Positions 41,769-50,575 of a stretch of 64,000 nt of DNA are shown piece by piece (positions within the stretch are counted from its first letter, which is position 1; each line of letters opens with the position of its first letter). Made by a program: the position numbers and the translations under genes. The DNA comes from CAXMMR01 sp963692975 (lineage in GTDB: Bacteria > Pseudomonadota > Alphaproteobacteria > Acetobacterales > Acetobacteraceae). The notes under the pieces are model-generated. The model worked only from the letters and a program-made list of their open reading frames with translations, had not been told where the DNA came from and ran no database searches. The stretch spans positions 1-64,000 of the forward strand of contig CAXMMR010000029.1 of NCBI GenBank assembly GCA_963692975.2, read 5' to 3'.

Positions 41769-43226
41769 TCAGGTCGCCGGCGCGCGGCTCCGGGCACCGA
41801 AGGCGACGGCCGGCACCGCGCACGCGAGCGCCGCCGTCAGCAGCGCGAGCGCGAACACGCCGGCGAACGTCGCGTGCAGCGCGTGTGCGAGCAGGAACCG
41901 CGTCGCGCCGTCATGGGTCACCGCGCCGCCGTCGAGCAGGCGCCGCACGCGGTCGAAGGTCGCAGCCCCCGCGCCGCCCGCCGAGAGATCCGCGTTGAAC
42001 AGCGCGCCGAGGGCCGCCGCGCCGAGCGTGCTGCCGAGGTTGCGCGCGAACAGGTTCGATGCCGTCGCCGCGCCGCGCTCGGCCCAGCCGACGCTGTCCT
42101 GCACCATCACGATCGCCGCCGTGCTCAGGAATCCCATGCCGAGACCCATGAGGAGCGAGCCGCACGCCGCGAGCAGGGGAGCGCCGTCCGGCCGCAGCAT
42201 CACGAACGCGGCCGCGCCCACCGGCAGCAGCGCCGCGCCGGCGACGAGCGTCGGCCGCAGGCCGAAGCGATGGAAGTTCCGCGCCGCCGTCGTGGCGCCG
42301 ATCGGCCAGCCGAGCACCACCGCGGTCAGCGTGAACCCGGCCAGCAGCGCCGAGCGGCCCATCACCGCCTGCACGTACATCGGCAGGAAGGTCGTCAGGC
42401 CGATCAACGCCATGCCGCTCGAGAGCGTCGCGAGATTGGCGGTCGCGAGCAGCCGGCGGCTCCAGAGCCCGAAATCGAGCATCGGATCGGCGGCGCGCCG
42501 CTCGCGCACCCAGAACGCGGCGGCGGTCGCGACGAAGACGGCGAGCGACGCGACCGCCGCCCGACGGCCGCCGGCGACGCCCGCCTCGGTCAGCGCGATC
42601 ATCAGCGCCGCGACCCCGCCTGCGAACAGCGCCGCGCCCCAGACATCGACCGACCGGCGGCCGCGCCGCGGCGCCTCGTGCAGGAACAGCACGAAGCCGG
42701 TCGCGGCCAGCAGGCAGACCGGAATGTTGAGCCAGAACACCCAGGACCAGCTCAACCGGGTGACGATCAGGCCGCCGGCCACCGGGCCGAGCACCGACGA
42801 GATGCCCCAGATCGAGGCGAGCCAGCCCTGCACCCGGCCGCGCTCCTCGGCCGGGTAAAGGTCGCCGATGACCGTCATCGCGACCGGCTGGATCGCGCCG
42901 GCGCCGGCGCCCTGGACCAGCCGCCACAGGATCAGCGCGCGCATCGTGTGCGACGCGCCGCAGGCGACCGAACCGGCGGTGAACACCGCCAGGCCGAGCA
43001 GCAGGATCGGCCGCCGCCCGTAAAGGTCGGCGAGCTTGCCGAACAGAACCGTCGTCGCGGTCTGCGCCAGCAGGAAGGACGAGAACACCCAGGCGTAGAG
43101 GTGGAGGTCGCCGAGCCCCGCCGCGATCTGCGGCATCGCGGTCGCGACGATCGTCGCCTCGATGGCGATGACGAACATCGCCGCCATGACGGAGGCGGTG
43201 ACCAGGGGACGGCGGATCGGAGGCAT
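41769..43226 (-). CDS. MFS transporter, DHA2 drug:H+ antiporter type
   Basis: This 14-helix major facilitator of 485 residues resembles EmrB/QacA. Helix 1 carries the motif-D1-like IAIEATIVATAMPQIAAGLGDLHLYAWVFSSFLLAQTATTVLFGKLADLYGRRPILLLGL (motif A GKLADLYGRRP), and motif C follows in SSVLGPVAGGLIV. No MFP partner gene is adjacent, so it probably exports alone across the inner membrane. Substrate unknown. Its start codon lies inside an 11-bp-armed inverted repeat shared with the divergent MFS gene. Confidence 0.9.
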   Translation of the reverse strand: MPPIRRPLVTASVMAAMFVIAIEATIVATAMPQIAAGLGDLHLYAWVFSSFLLAQTATTVLFGKLADLYGRRPILLLGLAVFTAGSVACGASHTMRALILWRLVQGAGAGAIQPVAMTVIGDLYPAEERGRVQGWLASIWGISSVLGPVAGGLIVTRLSWSWVFWLNIPVCLLAATGFVLFLHEAPRRGRRSVDVWGAALFAGGVAALMIALTEAGVAGGRRAAVASLAVFVATAAAFWVRERRAADPMLDFGLWSRRLLATANLATLSSGMALIGLTTFLPMYVQAVMGRSALLAGFTLTAVVLGWPIGATTAARNFHRFGLRPTLVAGAALLPVGAAAFVMLRPDGAPLLAACGSLLMGLGMGFLSTAAIVMVQDSVGWAERGAATASNLFARNLGSTLGAAALGALFNADLSAGGAGAATFDRVRRLLDGGAVTHDGATRFLLAHALHATFAGVFALALLTAALACAVPAVAFGARSRAPAT

Positions 43227-43251
43227 CGCGCCAACATGGGGGCGCGATGCC
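43222..43251. promoter_or_regulatory. Inverted repeat overlapping the start of a divergent MFS gene
   Basis: GGCATCGCGCC-N8-GGCGCGATGCC, with perfect 11-bp arms, covers the ATG (complement of 43224-43226) of the minus-strand MFS gene and lies 85 bases upstream of the plus-strand MFS gene. It fits an operator for a dimeric regulator controlling both transporters, or a start-codon-sequestering hairpin in the minus-strand mRNA. Confidence 0.5.
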
Positions 43252-43335
43252 GCGACGAACGCCCCGGCGCGTGTTTTCCCCGCTCCCGTGGCCCGCGCGC
43301 GTGACCGGGGCGGTCCGCCCGTCTATCCGTTCCGC

Positions 43336-44766
43336 ATGTCCGCGCCCGCCGACGACCCTCCTGCCATCCCGGACCCGAGCGGACTGGTGCCGGACGCGCC
43401 GGCGTCGAGCGCGTCGATCCCGCAGGACGGGCTCTACGGCGCCGCCCGCCGCCGCGCGATGGGCGCGATCGCGCTTTCGGTGCTGCTGTCGGTGCTCGAC
43501 TACGCGGTCGCGAATGTCGCGCTGCCGACCATCGCGCACGACATCCACGCCTCCGAGAGCGCCTCGATCTGGGTGGTCAACGCCTACCAGCTCGCGAGCC
43601 TGATCGCGCTGCTGCCGGTCGCCGCCCTCGGCGACATCGTCGGCTTCGCCCGCCTGTGCCGGATCGGCCTCGTCGTGTTCCTCGTCGCCTCGGTGCTCTG
43701 CGCGCTGTCGACGAACCTGCCGGCGCTCGCCGCCGCGCGCGCGCTGCAGGGGCTCGGCGGCGCCTGCATCATGGGCGTGAACGCGGCGCTGGTCCGCTTC
43801 GTCTACCCGGCCTCGCTGCTCGGCCGCGGCATCGCGCTCAACGGGCTGGTGGTGGCGACCGGGGTCGCGCTCGGCCCCACGGTCGCGTCGGCGGTGCTCT
43901 CGGTCGCGTCCTGGCCCTTTCTGTTCTGGATCAACCTGCCGCTCGGCGGCGCGGCGCTGGCGCTCGCGCTGGTGGCGCTGCCGGCGACGCCCCGCCACCG
44001 CCGCGCCTTCGACGGCTGGAGCGCGCTGCTGATCGCGCTCAGCCTCGGCCCGCTGGTGGTCGGGCTCGACAGCCTCGCCCATGCCGACGGCCTGCTCACC
44101 GGCTTGCCGCTCATCGCGTTCGGCCTCGCCGCCGCGTTCGTCCTGGTCCGCCGCGAGCACGGCCGCGCGGCGCCGATGCTGCCGGTCGACCTGCTCCGGC
44201 TCCCGTCGTTCCGCACCGCGTTCTCCTGCGGCGTACTCGGCTTCGTCGCGTCGAACTTCTTCATCATCGCGATGCCGTTCTTCTTCGAGACCGCGTTCCG
44301 CCGCACGCCGGTCGAAACCGGCCTGCTGATGACGCCCTGGGCGGTGTTCGTCGCCATCGGCTCGACCGCGGTCGCGCGCATCGCCGACCGCGTCTCGCCG
44401 GCGGTGCTGTCGACGCTCGGCCTCGCGATCACGGCGACCGGCTTCCTCGGCCTCCGCCTGCTCGGCCACGCGCCGTCCGACCTCGCGGTCTGCTCGCGCA
44501 TCGCGCTCGCAGGGTTCGGCTTCGGCGTGTTCCAGCCGCCCAACAACCGCGCCATTCTGACCGGCGCGCCACTCCACCGCTCCGGCAGCGCGAGCGGCAT
44601 GGTCTCGGCCGCGCGACTGGCGGGCCAGACGCTGGGCGCGATGTGCGTCGCCCTCTGCTTCGGCCTGATCTGGGGCCCGAGCGCCCCGCGCGGCTGCATG
44701 GCGCTCGGAGCCGCGGCGGCGCTCGCGGCGGCGGGGCTGAGCGCGACGCGGTTCAGGGGCAGGTAA
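43336..44766 (+). CDS. MFS transporter, DHA2 type
   Basis: This second DHA2-like major facilitator has 476 residues. A hydrophilic N-terminus of about 40 residues precedes MGAIALSVLLSVLDYAVANVALPTIAHDIHASESASIWVVNAYQLASLIALLPVAALGDIVGFARLC (motif-D1-like, then a diverged motif A). GVALGPTVASAVLSVASWPFLFWINLPLGG follows as motif C. It is divergent from the other MFS gene and only distantly similar to it, so the pair is not a recent duplication. ATG 43336 is the first start before the conserved region. Substrate unknown; multidrug or metabolite efflux. Confidence 0.9.
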   Translation: MSAPADDPPAIPDPSGLVPDAPASSASIPQDGLYGAARRRAMGAIALSVLLSVLDYAVANVALPTIAHDIHASESASIWVVNAYQLASLIALLPVAALGDIVGFARLCRIGLVVFLVASVLCALSTNLPALAAARALQGLGGACIMGVNAALVRFVYPASLLGRGIALNGLVVATGVALGPTVASAVLSVASWPFLFWINLPLGGAALALALVALPATPRHRRAFDGWSALLIALSLGPLVVGLDSLAHADGLLTGLPLIAFGLAAAFVLVRREHGRAAPMLPVDLLRLPSFRTAFSCGVLGFVASNFFIIAMPFFFETAFRRTPVETGLLMTPWAVFVAIGSTAVARIADRVSPAVLSTLGLAITATGFLGLRLLGHAPSDLAVCSRIALAGFGFGVFQPPNNRAILTGAPLHRSGSASGMVSAARLAGQTLGAMCVALCFGLIWGPSAPRGCMALGAAAALAAAGLSATRFRGR

Positions 44767-44790
44767 GGCCAGGGGCAGAGCCCTGGCCTT
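44765..44790. terminator. Bidirectional hairpin between convergent genes
   Basis: AAGGCCAGGG-GCAGAG-CCCTGGCCTT has 10-bp perfect arms and is followed by TTCTTCCC on the plus strand. It begins inside the stop codon of the MFS gene and lies just before the convergent MaoC gene end, so it can serve both. It contains the same CCAGGG core as the elements at 328-346, 523-539 and 22563-22581. Confidence 0.7.
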
Positions 44791-44797
44791 TCTTCCC

Positions 44798-45292
44798 TCA
44801 GCCGCCCCGCTGCGCCACCAGCACCGTCGACAGCAGCGTCTGCACCAGCTCGCCGCGCTGGTTGCGGGTCTCGCTCCTGACCTTGACGAAGCCGCGCTCG
44901 GCGCGGCTCTTCGAGGGCCGCACGGCGACGATCTCGCTTTCGACGCGCAGCACGTCGCCCGGCCGGACCGGCTGCGGCCAGGCGATCTCCGCCCCGAGCC
45001 CGACCACGCCGTCGGCGAGCGGCAGGCCGCCTTCGACCATCAATTTCATCGTCACCGACACGGTGTGCAGGCCGCTCGCCGTCAGGCCGCCGAAGATGCC
45101 GGCTTCCGCCGCCGCCTCGTCGAGATGGATCGGTTGCGGGTCGAACTCGGCGGCGAACCGTTTGATCGCCTCCGCTTGCATCGGCAGTTCGGCGCTCGCG
45201 AACCGTTGCCCGATCGAGAGGTCCTCGAGGAACAGCAGCGATCCGTCCGTCCCCGCCGTGCCGCCGATCGGCATCCCCGTCTGGCCGCCCAT
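44798..45292 (-). CDS. MaoC family dehydratase (hotdog fold)
   Basis: This protein of 164 residues carries the R-hydratase/MaoC pattern LSIGQRFASAELPMQAEAIKRFAAEFDPQPIHLDEAAAEAGIFGGLTASGLHT, in which the catalytic Asp and His of the hydratase 2 motif (FAxxxDxxPIHxDxxxA) are present. LVQTLLSTVLVAQRG closes the fold. It likely hydrates an enoyl-CoA, or acts in a related acyl thioester step. Divergent from the second ABC importer. Substrate not indicated. Confidence 0.88.
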   Translation of the reverse strand: MGGQTGMPIGGTAGTDGSLLFLEDLSIGQRFASAELPMQAEAIKRFAAEFDPQPIHLDEAAAEAGIFGGLTASGLHTVSVTMKLMVEGGLPLADGVVGLGAEIAWPQPVRPGDVLRVESEIVAVRPSKSRAERGFVKVRSETRNQRGELVQTLLSTVLVAQRGG

Positions 45293-45432
45293 CTAGGCTC
45301 CCCCTCCATAGCGTCAGTCGCGCCTAACGTTGCACGCTCACGGATCGTCTGCACGCCTTGCACGCCGAAGCGGTTGCCTCGATGCTCAAGCCAGACGCGA
45401 GCCAGAGAACGCCCGCGCGGAGGAAACGCCCG

Positions 45433-46542
45433 ATGATCGAACCTCACAGCCGCCGTCATGTCCTTCGCGCCGGTGCGATCGCCGGCGCCGCGCTCGGCAC
45501 CGGATGGCTGCTGCCGCAGCGTTCCGTCCGGGCCGCCGACCGCAAGTTCCGCATCGCGCTGTCGAACTCCTTCATCGGCAACAAGTGGCGCCTCGAGATG
45601 GAGAACGTCTTCAAGGCCGCGCTGCTGATGGAGCCCTATGCGAGCCAGGTCGAGGGCACCGCGTTCAACTCCGGCAACGACATCAGCAAGCAGTCGTCGC
45701 AGCTCTCGAACCTGATCGCCGAGCGCGTGGACGCGATCATCATCGACGCCGCCTCGCCGACCGGCCTCAACGGCGTGCTCCGTCAGGCCACCGCGCGCGG
45801 GATCCTGGTGATCGCGTTCGACAACCTGGTGACCGCGCCGTCCGCGCTCACGGTCAACATCTCGCAGTTCGACCTCGGCAAGACGCTCGCCGAGTTCCTG
45901 GCCAAGAAGATGAACGGCCAGGGCAACGTCATCATGGTGACCGGCGTCGCCGGCACGCAGGTCGACGAGGATCGCAACAAGGGTGCCGACAGCGTCTGGA
46001 CGCAGCATCCCGGCATCAAGGTGGTGAACCGCTACACCGGCATGTGGGACAGCTCGACGGCGGAACGGAACACCGCCGCCATCCTGCCGAGCCTGCCGAA
46101 GATCGACGGCATCTGGTGCCAGGGCGGCACCGACGGCGTGCTCAAGGCGTTCGTGTCCGCCGGCAAGACGCCGCTGCCGCCGACGGCGGGCGAGTGCGAG
46201 AACGGCTTCCGCAAGTTCATGATCGGCGCCAATGGCCTGCCCAAGGTCGACGGCATCTCGATCGGCTCGCCGCCGTTCCTGTCGGTGATCTCGCTCGAGC
46301 TCGCGCGCCGGATCCTGCGCAAGGAACATCCGCGAAAGAGCATCCAGCTGCCGCTCTCGATCGTCACCAGCGCCGACGTCCGCGTCGGCGAGACCGTGTT
46401 CCCGGACCAGCCCGACAGCTTCTTCGACGATTTCACCGCGGGCAGGGGTCCGAACAGCCTAGTCAATCTGTGCGTCGGCGCCGCACTCGACGGCACATCG
46501 TGCGGCGGTCCCCTCGCGGTCAACCTGCCCGCCGCCTCGTGA
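45433..46542 (+). CDS. ABC importer substrate-binding protein with Tat-type signal
   Basis: This periplasmic binding protein of 369 residues (type I, PF13407-like) has a twin-arginine signal: PHSRRHVLRAGAIAGAALGTGWLLPQRSVRAADRKF. The mature domain starts RIALSNSFIGNKWRLEMENVFKAA, then NDISKQSSQLSNLIAERVDAIIIDAASPTGLNGVLRQA, VVNRYTGMWDSSTAERNTAAILPSLPKIDGIWCQGGTDGVLKAF. Export folded through Tat suggests cofactor or early ligand binding. GGAGGAAAC precedes ATG 45433. First gene of a four-gene operon. The ligand is probably a sugar, given the RbsA/RbsC-type partners. Confidence 0.9.
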   Translation: MIEPHSRRHVLRAGAIAGAALGTGWLLPQRSVRAADRKFRIALSNSFIGNKWRLEMENVFKAALLMEPYASQVEGTAFNSGNDISKQSSQLSNLIAERVDAIIIDAASPTGLNGVLRQATARGILVIAFDNLVTAPSALTVNISQFDLGKTLAEFLAKKMNGQGNVIMVTGVAGTQVDEDRNKGADSVWTQHPGIKVVNRYTGMWDSSTAERNTAAILPSLPKIDGIWCQGGTDGVLKAFVSAGKTPLPPTAGECENGFRKFMIGANGLPKVDGISIGSPPFLSVISLELARRILRKEHPRKSIQLPLSIVTSADVRVGETVFPDQPDSFFDDFTAGRGPNSLVNLCVGAALDGTSCGGPLAVNLPAAS

Positions 46543-48089
46543 CGCTGCCGGCGCCCCTGATCGAGGGCGTCGGCCTCGGCCGTTCCTACGGCGGCGTGCG
46601 CGCGCTGCACGACGCCGATCTCGCGGCGAGCGGCGGCGCGGTGCACGCGCTCGTCGGCGAGAACGGCGCCGGCAAGTCGACGGTGATCCGCATCCTCGGC
46701 GGCCGCACGCATGCCGACACCGGCACGATCCGCCTGCGCGGCGAGACGGTCGCCTTCGCCGGCACCGCCGACGCCCACCGGCGCGGCGTCTGGACCGTGT
46801 TCCAGGAGCTGACGCTGCTGCCGTCGCTGACGGTCGCCGAGAACCTGTTCCTCACCCGCGAGCCGCGCGGCCGCGGCGGCCTGATCGACCGGCGCGCGAT
46901 GACGCGCGCCGCCGACGCGCTGCTGGCGTCCCTCGGCATCGAGCATGTCGACCCACGCGCCGCGGTCGCCGACATCCCCTTGTCGGAACGCCAACTGGTC
47001 GAGATCGTGCGCGCCGTCTCCAACGAACCCGACGTGCTGTTCCTCGACGAGCCGACCTCGTCGCTGGTCGAGCGCGAGGTGCGCTGGCTGTTCGGCGCGG
47101 TGGCGCGCCTTCGCGCGCGCGGCACCGCGATCGTGTTCACCTCGCATCGCTGGAACGAGGTCGCCGAGATCGCAGACCGCATCACCGTGTTCCGGAACGG
47201 CACCGGGGTCGGCAGCTTCGGCGCGGGCGATCTCTCGGAGGACGAGGCGGTCGCGCTGATGACCGGCCGGCGGGTCGAGACGCTCTACCCGCCGGTGCCG
47301 CCGCTCGCGTCCACGGCCGCCGAGGCGCTCGCGGTGCGCGCGCTCGAGACGCCGGCGCTGCACGGCGTGTCGCTCGAACTCCATGCCGGCGAGGTTCTCG
47401 GCGTCGGCGGTCTGGCCGGGCACGGCCATCGCGAGCTCTTCTTCACGCTGTTCGGCGCCGGTCCCGCGCGCGTGCGCGGCGGCACGATCGCGGTCGCCGG
47501 CCGCGCGGTCAGGCTTCGCTCGCCGCGCGACGCGATGAACCCCGGGGTCGGCATCTTCCTCGTCCCCGAGGACCGCAAGACCGAAGGCCTGCTGCTCCGC
47601 GTCAGCGTGCGCAACAACATGACGCTCGCGATCCTCCGCCGCGCGCTGTCCCGCTTCGGCTTTCTCCGCCGCGCCGAGGAAACCCGGCTGGTCGCCGCCT
47701 TCTCCGGCCAGCTCAAGGTCAAGGCGGCGGGACCGCTCGCGCCGGTGGGCTCGCTCTCGGGTGGCAACCAGCAGAAGGTCCTGCTCGGCCGCTCGCTGCT
47801 CGCCGACCCGCGCATCCTGCTGCTCTACGACGTGACGCGCGGCGTCGACGTCGCGACCAAGGCCGAGATCTACGCGCTGGTGCATCGCCTCGCCGCCGAG
47901 GGCCGCGCGATCCTGCTCTACTCGTCGGACGCCGAAGAGCTCGCGCAGCTCTGTCACCGCGTGCTGGTGATGCGCGAGGGCCGCATCGCGGCGACGCTTT
48001 CCGGCGAGGCGCTCACCGCCGAGAACGTGGTCTCCGCCGCCGTCCGCGACGCGGCGCCCGCCCGCCAGGAGGTCCATGACGCCGTCTGA
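46539..48089 (+). CDS. Sugar ABC importer ATP-binding protein with altered second Walker B
   Basis: This CUT2-type tandem ATPase has 516 residues from GTG 46539, overlapping the upstream stop. Domain 1 is canonical: GENGAGKST, PLSERQLVEIVRAVS, VLFLDEPTSSLVERE. Domain 2 has GGLAGHGHRELFFTLFG in place of Walker A, an intact signature LSGGNQQKVLLGRSL, and the Walker B reads ILLLYDVTRGVDVATK where ILLLDEPTRGID is usual, so both the Mg-binding Asp and catalytic Glu positions differ. Only site 1 is likely to hydrolyse ATP. It overlaps the next permease by 14 bp. Confidence 0.9.
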   Translation: MTLPAPLIEGVGLGRSYGGVRALHDADLAASGGAVHALVGENGAGKSTVIRILGGRTHADTGTIRLRGETVAFAGTADAHRRGVWTVFQELTLLPSLTVAENLFLTREPRGRGGLIDRRAMTRAADALLASLGIEHVDPRAAVADIPLSERQLVEIVRAVSNEPDVLFLDEPTSSLVEREVRWLFGAVARLRARGTAIVFTSHRWNEVAEIADRITVFRNGTGVGSFGAGDLSEDEAVALMTGRRVETLYPPVPPLASTAAEALAVRALETPALHGVSLELHAGEVLGVGGLAGHGHRELFFTLFGAGPARVRGGTIAVAGRAVRLRSPRDAMNPGVGIFLVPEDRKTEGLLLRVSVRNNMTLAILRRALSRFGFLRRAEETRLVAAFSGQLKVKAAGPLAPVGSLSGGNQQKVLLGRSLLADPRILLLYDVTRGVDVATKAEIYALVHRLAAEGRAILLYSSDAEELAQLCHRVLVMREGRIAATLSGEALTAENVVSAAVRDAAPARQEVHDAV

Positions 48090-49113
48090 TCCCGCCCTCC
48101 CGCGCGCGGGACCGATCGACGGCCTGCCCGTGATCAGGCCCGGCCGGCGCCGGCCGCTGCCGATGCTGCTGCTGGCGCAGAATGCCGGCCTCGTGCTCGC
48201 GTCGCTGATGCTGGCGCTGGCGCTGCTGGTCTATGTCGGGATCTACGCCGCGGCGCAGCACGCGCTGCCCGGCAATTTCGAGCTCACGTCGGCGGTCAAC
48301 ACCACGATGCCGCTCGCCTGCGCCGCGGTGGCGCAGACGCTGGTCGTGCTGACCAGCGGCATCGATCTGTCGGTCGGCGGCGTGGTCGATCTCTCGAACG
48401 CGATCGCCGCCATCACGCTCGGCGGCTCGGTCGTCTCGATGGTGTTCTGGTCGGCCGTCGTGCTCGCGGTCGGCGCGCTCTGCGGCCTGCTGAACGGGTT
48501 GCTGGTCGCGATCGGCCGGCTGCAGCCGATCCTGGTCACGCTGGCCACGCTGTCGATCTTCCAGGGCATCGCGATCCGCATCCTGCCGCAGCCCGGCGGC
48601 CAGGTGCCCCAGGCCTACACGGACGTGCTCGCGAGCACGGCCGCGCCCTGGTCGCTGCTCTACCTGGTGGCGATCGCGGCGCTCTGGTGGGCGTTCCGCC
48701 GCACCGCGCTCGGCGTCGCGATCTTCGCGGTCGGCAACGATGCCGCCGCGGCCGCGGCGAACGGCGTCGCGACGCAGCGGGCCCGCGTGCTCGCCTACGT
48801 GCTCGGCGGCATGTTCTCGGCCGCCGGCGGCCTGTTCCTCGCCGCGAGCGCCACTGCCGGCGACGCCACCACAGGCAACACCTACACGCTCACCTCGATC
48901 GTCGCCGCCGTGCTCGGCGGCGTGTCGCTGTTCGGTGGCAGCGGGTCGGGGATCGGCGCCATCGTCGGCGCCTTCATCTCGACGATGATCGTGAACATCC
49001 TGTTCTTCGCCCACATCGATCCGCTCTATCAATCCTTCTACGAGGGCGTGTTCCTGGTCATCGCGGTCGTGCTGGTCGGCACCGTCGGCCGCGCGCTGCG
49101 GCGGCCGGCATGA
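48076..49113 (+). CDS. Sugar ABC importer permease 1
   Basis: This RbsC-like permease of 345 residues includes NTTMPLACAAVAQTLVVLTSGIDLSVGGVVDLSNAI, GLLNGLLVAIGRLQPILVTLATLSIFQGIAIRIL, IFAVGNDAAAAAANGVATQRARVLAYVLGGMFSAAGGLFLAASATAGDATTG and LTSIVAAVLGGVSLFGGSGSGIGAIVGAFISTMIVNILFF. It forms a heteromeric channel with permease 2, whose ATG overlaps this stop (ATGA). Confidence 0.92.
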   Translation: MTPSDPALPRAGPIDGLPVIRPGRRRPLPMLLLAQNAGLVLASLMLALALLVYVGIYAAAQHALPGNFELTSAVNTTMPLACAAVAQTLVVLTSGIDLSVGGVVDLSNAIAAITLGGSVVSMVFWSAVVLAVGALCGLLNGLLVAIGRLQPILVTLATLSIFQGIAIRILPQPGGQVPQAYTDVLASTAAPWSLLYLVAIAALWWAFRRTALGVAIFAVGNDAAAAAANGVATQRARVLAYVLGGMFSAAGGLFLAASATAGDATTGNTYTLTSIVAAVLGGVSLFGGSGSGIGAIVGAFISTMIVNILFFAHIDPLYQSFYEGVFLVIAVVLVGTVGRALRRPA

Positions 49114-50096
49114 CCGCACCCGCCGAGGCCCCGCCGCCCCGCCCGCCCGTCCTGACGGCGGAATGGCGGCGCGTGCTCTACGCCTTCGCCGCGGCGATCG
49201 CGCTCTTCATCGTCGGCGGGCTCGTCCGACCCGGCTTCGGCTCGCCCGCCGGCATCCGCGCGGTGCTGGTCGTCGCGTCCTTCGTCGGGCTCTGCGCCGC
49301 CGGGCAGTTCTTCGTCATCCTGATCGGCGGCATCGATCTCTCGGTGCCCTGGGTACTGAACGCGGCGGCGATCCTGATGGTGGTGTCGAGCCAGGGATCG
49401 AACGGCCGCGCCATCCCGGCCTTCCTGCTCACGCTCGCCTTCGGCGCCGTGGTCGGCGCGCTCAACGGGGTCGGCGTCGCCTTTCTCGGCGTGCCCGCGG
49501 TGGTGATGACGCTCGCGATGAACGGCATCCTCGAGGGCCTCGCCCTCGGCACCACCGGCGGCCTCACCTGCCCGTCGTGTGCGGCCTACGCGCCGCCGCT
49601 CATCCAGGCCGCCGTGCACCACCCGGTGTTCGGCGTGCCCGCGATCCTGCTGGTGTGGGTCCTCATCATCGCGCTCGTCTCGGTGACGCTCTCGCTCACC
49701 GTGTTCGGCCGCAGCACCTACGCGATCGGCAACAACGCCCGCGCGTCGTTCCTCGCCGGCGTGCCGGTGCGCCCGATCACGGTCGCGCTCTACGCGCTGA
49801 GCGGCCTGTTCTCCGCGCTCGCCGGCGTGGCGCTCGTCGGCTTCGGCGGCCAGGCGGCGCTCGGCATGGGCGACCCCTACCTGTTCCAGTCGATCGCCGC
49901 GGTGGTGATCGGCGGCGTCTACATCCTCGGCGGCCGCGGCCACTACGTCGGCGCCGTCGCCGGCAGCATCTCGCTGGTCGCGCTGGTGTCGGTGCTGATG
50001 GCGATGAACATGCCGGAATACGGCCGCAACATCATCTACGGCGTCATCATCCTCGTCCTGCTCCTGCTCTACGGCCGGGAGCAGGCGGACGCGTAG
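49110..50096 (+). CDS. Sugar ABC importer permease 2
   Basis: This RbsC-like permease has 328 residues. Motifs: VGLCAAGQFFVILIGGIDLSVPWVLNAAAILMV, GALNGVGVAFLGVPAVVMTLAMNGILEGLALGTTGG, TYAIGNNARASFLAGVPVRPITVALYALSGLFSALAGV and DPYLFQSIAAVVIGGVYILGGRGHYVGAVAGSISLVALVSVL. The last 169 bases of the coding sequence, plus 43 bases beyond, are repeated identically at 55202-55413. The gene itself is complete, so it is the parental copy. GSSGSN-like loop residues between helices differ from permease 1. Confidence 0.92.
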   Translation: MTAPAEAPPPRPPVLTAEWRRVLYAFAAAIALFIVGGLVRPGFGSPAGIRAVLVVASFVGLCAAGQFFVILIGGIDLSVPWVLNAAAILMVVSSQGSNGRAIPAFLLTLAFGAVVGALNGVGVAFLGVPAVVMTLAMNGILEGLALGTTGGLTCPSCAAYAPPLIQAAVHHPVFGVPAILLVWVLIIALVSVTLSLTVFGRSTYAIGNNARASFLAGVPVRPITVALYALSGLFSALAGVALVGFGGQAALGMGDPYLFQSIAAVVIGGVYILGGRGHYVGAVAGSISLVALVSVLMAMNMPEYGRNIIYGVIILVLLLLYGREQADA

Positions 50097-50139
50097 CGGA
50101 GCGTCGACGAGGGCCTCGACACCGTGATCCACCGGTCGG
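49928..50139 (+). repeat. 212-bp perfect direct repeat, copy 1
   Basis: The 3' end of the permease 2 gene (from GGRGHYVGAV) plus its trailer up to CCACCGGTCGG is identical, base for base by eye, to 55202-55413 in the same orientation. The offset is 5274 bases. Similarity continues weakly for about 100 bases past the right end of each copy (shared CGGCGAGCCG and GCGCCTGCC(A/G)CGACCCGCA), then is lost. Confidence 0.92.
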
Positions 50140-50575
50140 ACGAAGCGCAGGTTCTCGCCGCGAGCACGGCGAGCCGGGCAGCCCGGCAGGCGAACGCTGG
50201 AGCGATCTGCCGGCGCCTGCCACGACCCGCATGCAGCCCGGGCAGCGCGCGACGAACTGGATGGCCAGGGAGGAACGAACGCCTCAGCCCGGGATCAGGA
50301 CACCGGCCTCGACCGGCGGCGGGTGCGCTGCGTGCGCCCGGCGAGCTTGTCCGTCGGCCGCTCGTGGGCACGCATGGCAAGGTCCGTGGCATAGCAGCAG
50401 CGGCCGGAGCTGGGACCGAGTGGCCGAGCCGGTCGCTGCCGCGAAGACTGGCGGGCGCCGGTGCTGCTCTTGATTGGCAGAAGGCGGAGAGCGAGCGGCA
50501 AGGGACGCGGCGCGGGGGATCCGAACGTGACCGTGCAGTCGGTCCCGGAACAGCACCCGCCGCCGAAAGCGGTTC
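50140..50575. other. Left flank of the island, no recognisable gene
   Basis: About 435 bases between repeat copy 1 and the 3' end of the TetR gene. Several short open frames exist on both strands but none resembles a known protein or has a good start. The first about 100 bases show diverged similarity to the sequence after repeat copy 2. Confidence 0.5.

Noticed and set aside
45293..45432. Three TGCACGC words upstream of the second ABC importer
   Set aside because: Irregular spacing and short length; not enough to call an operator.
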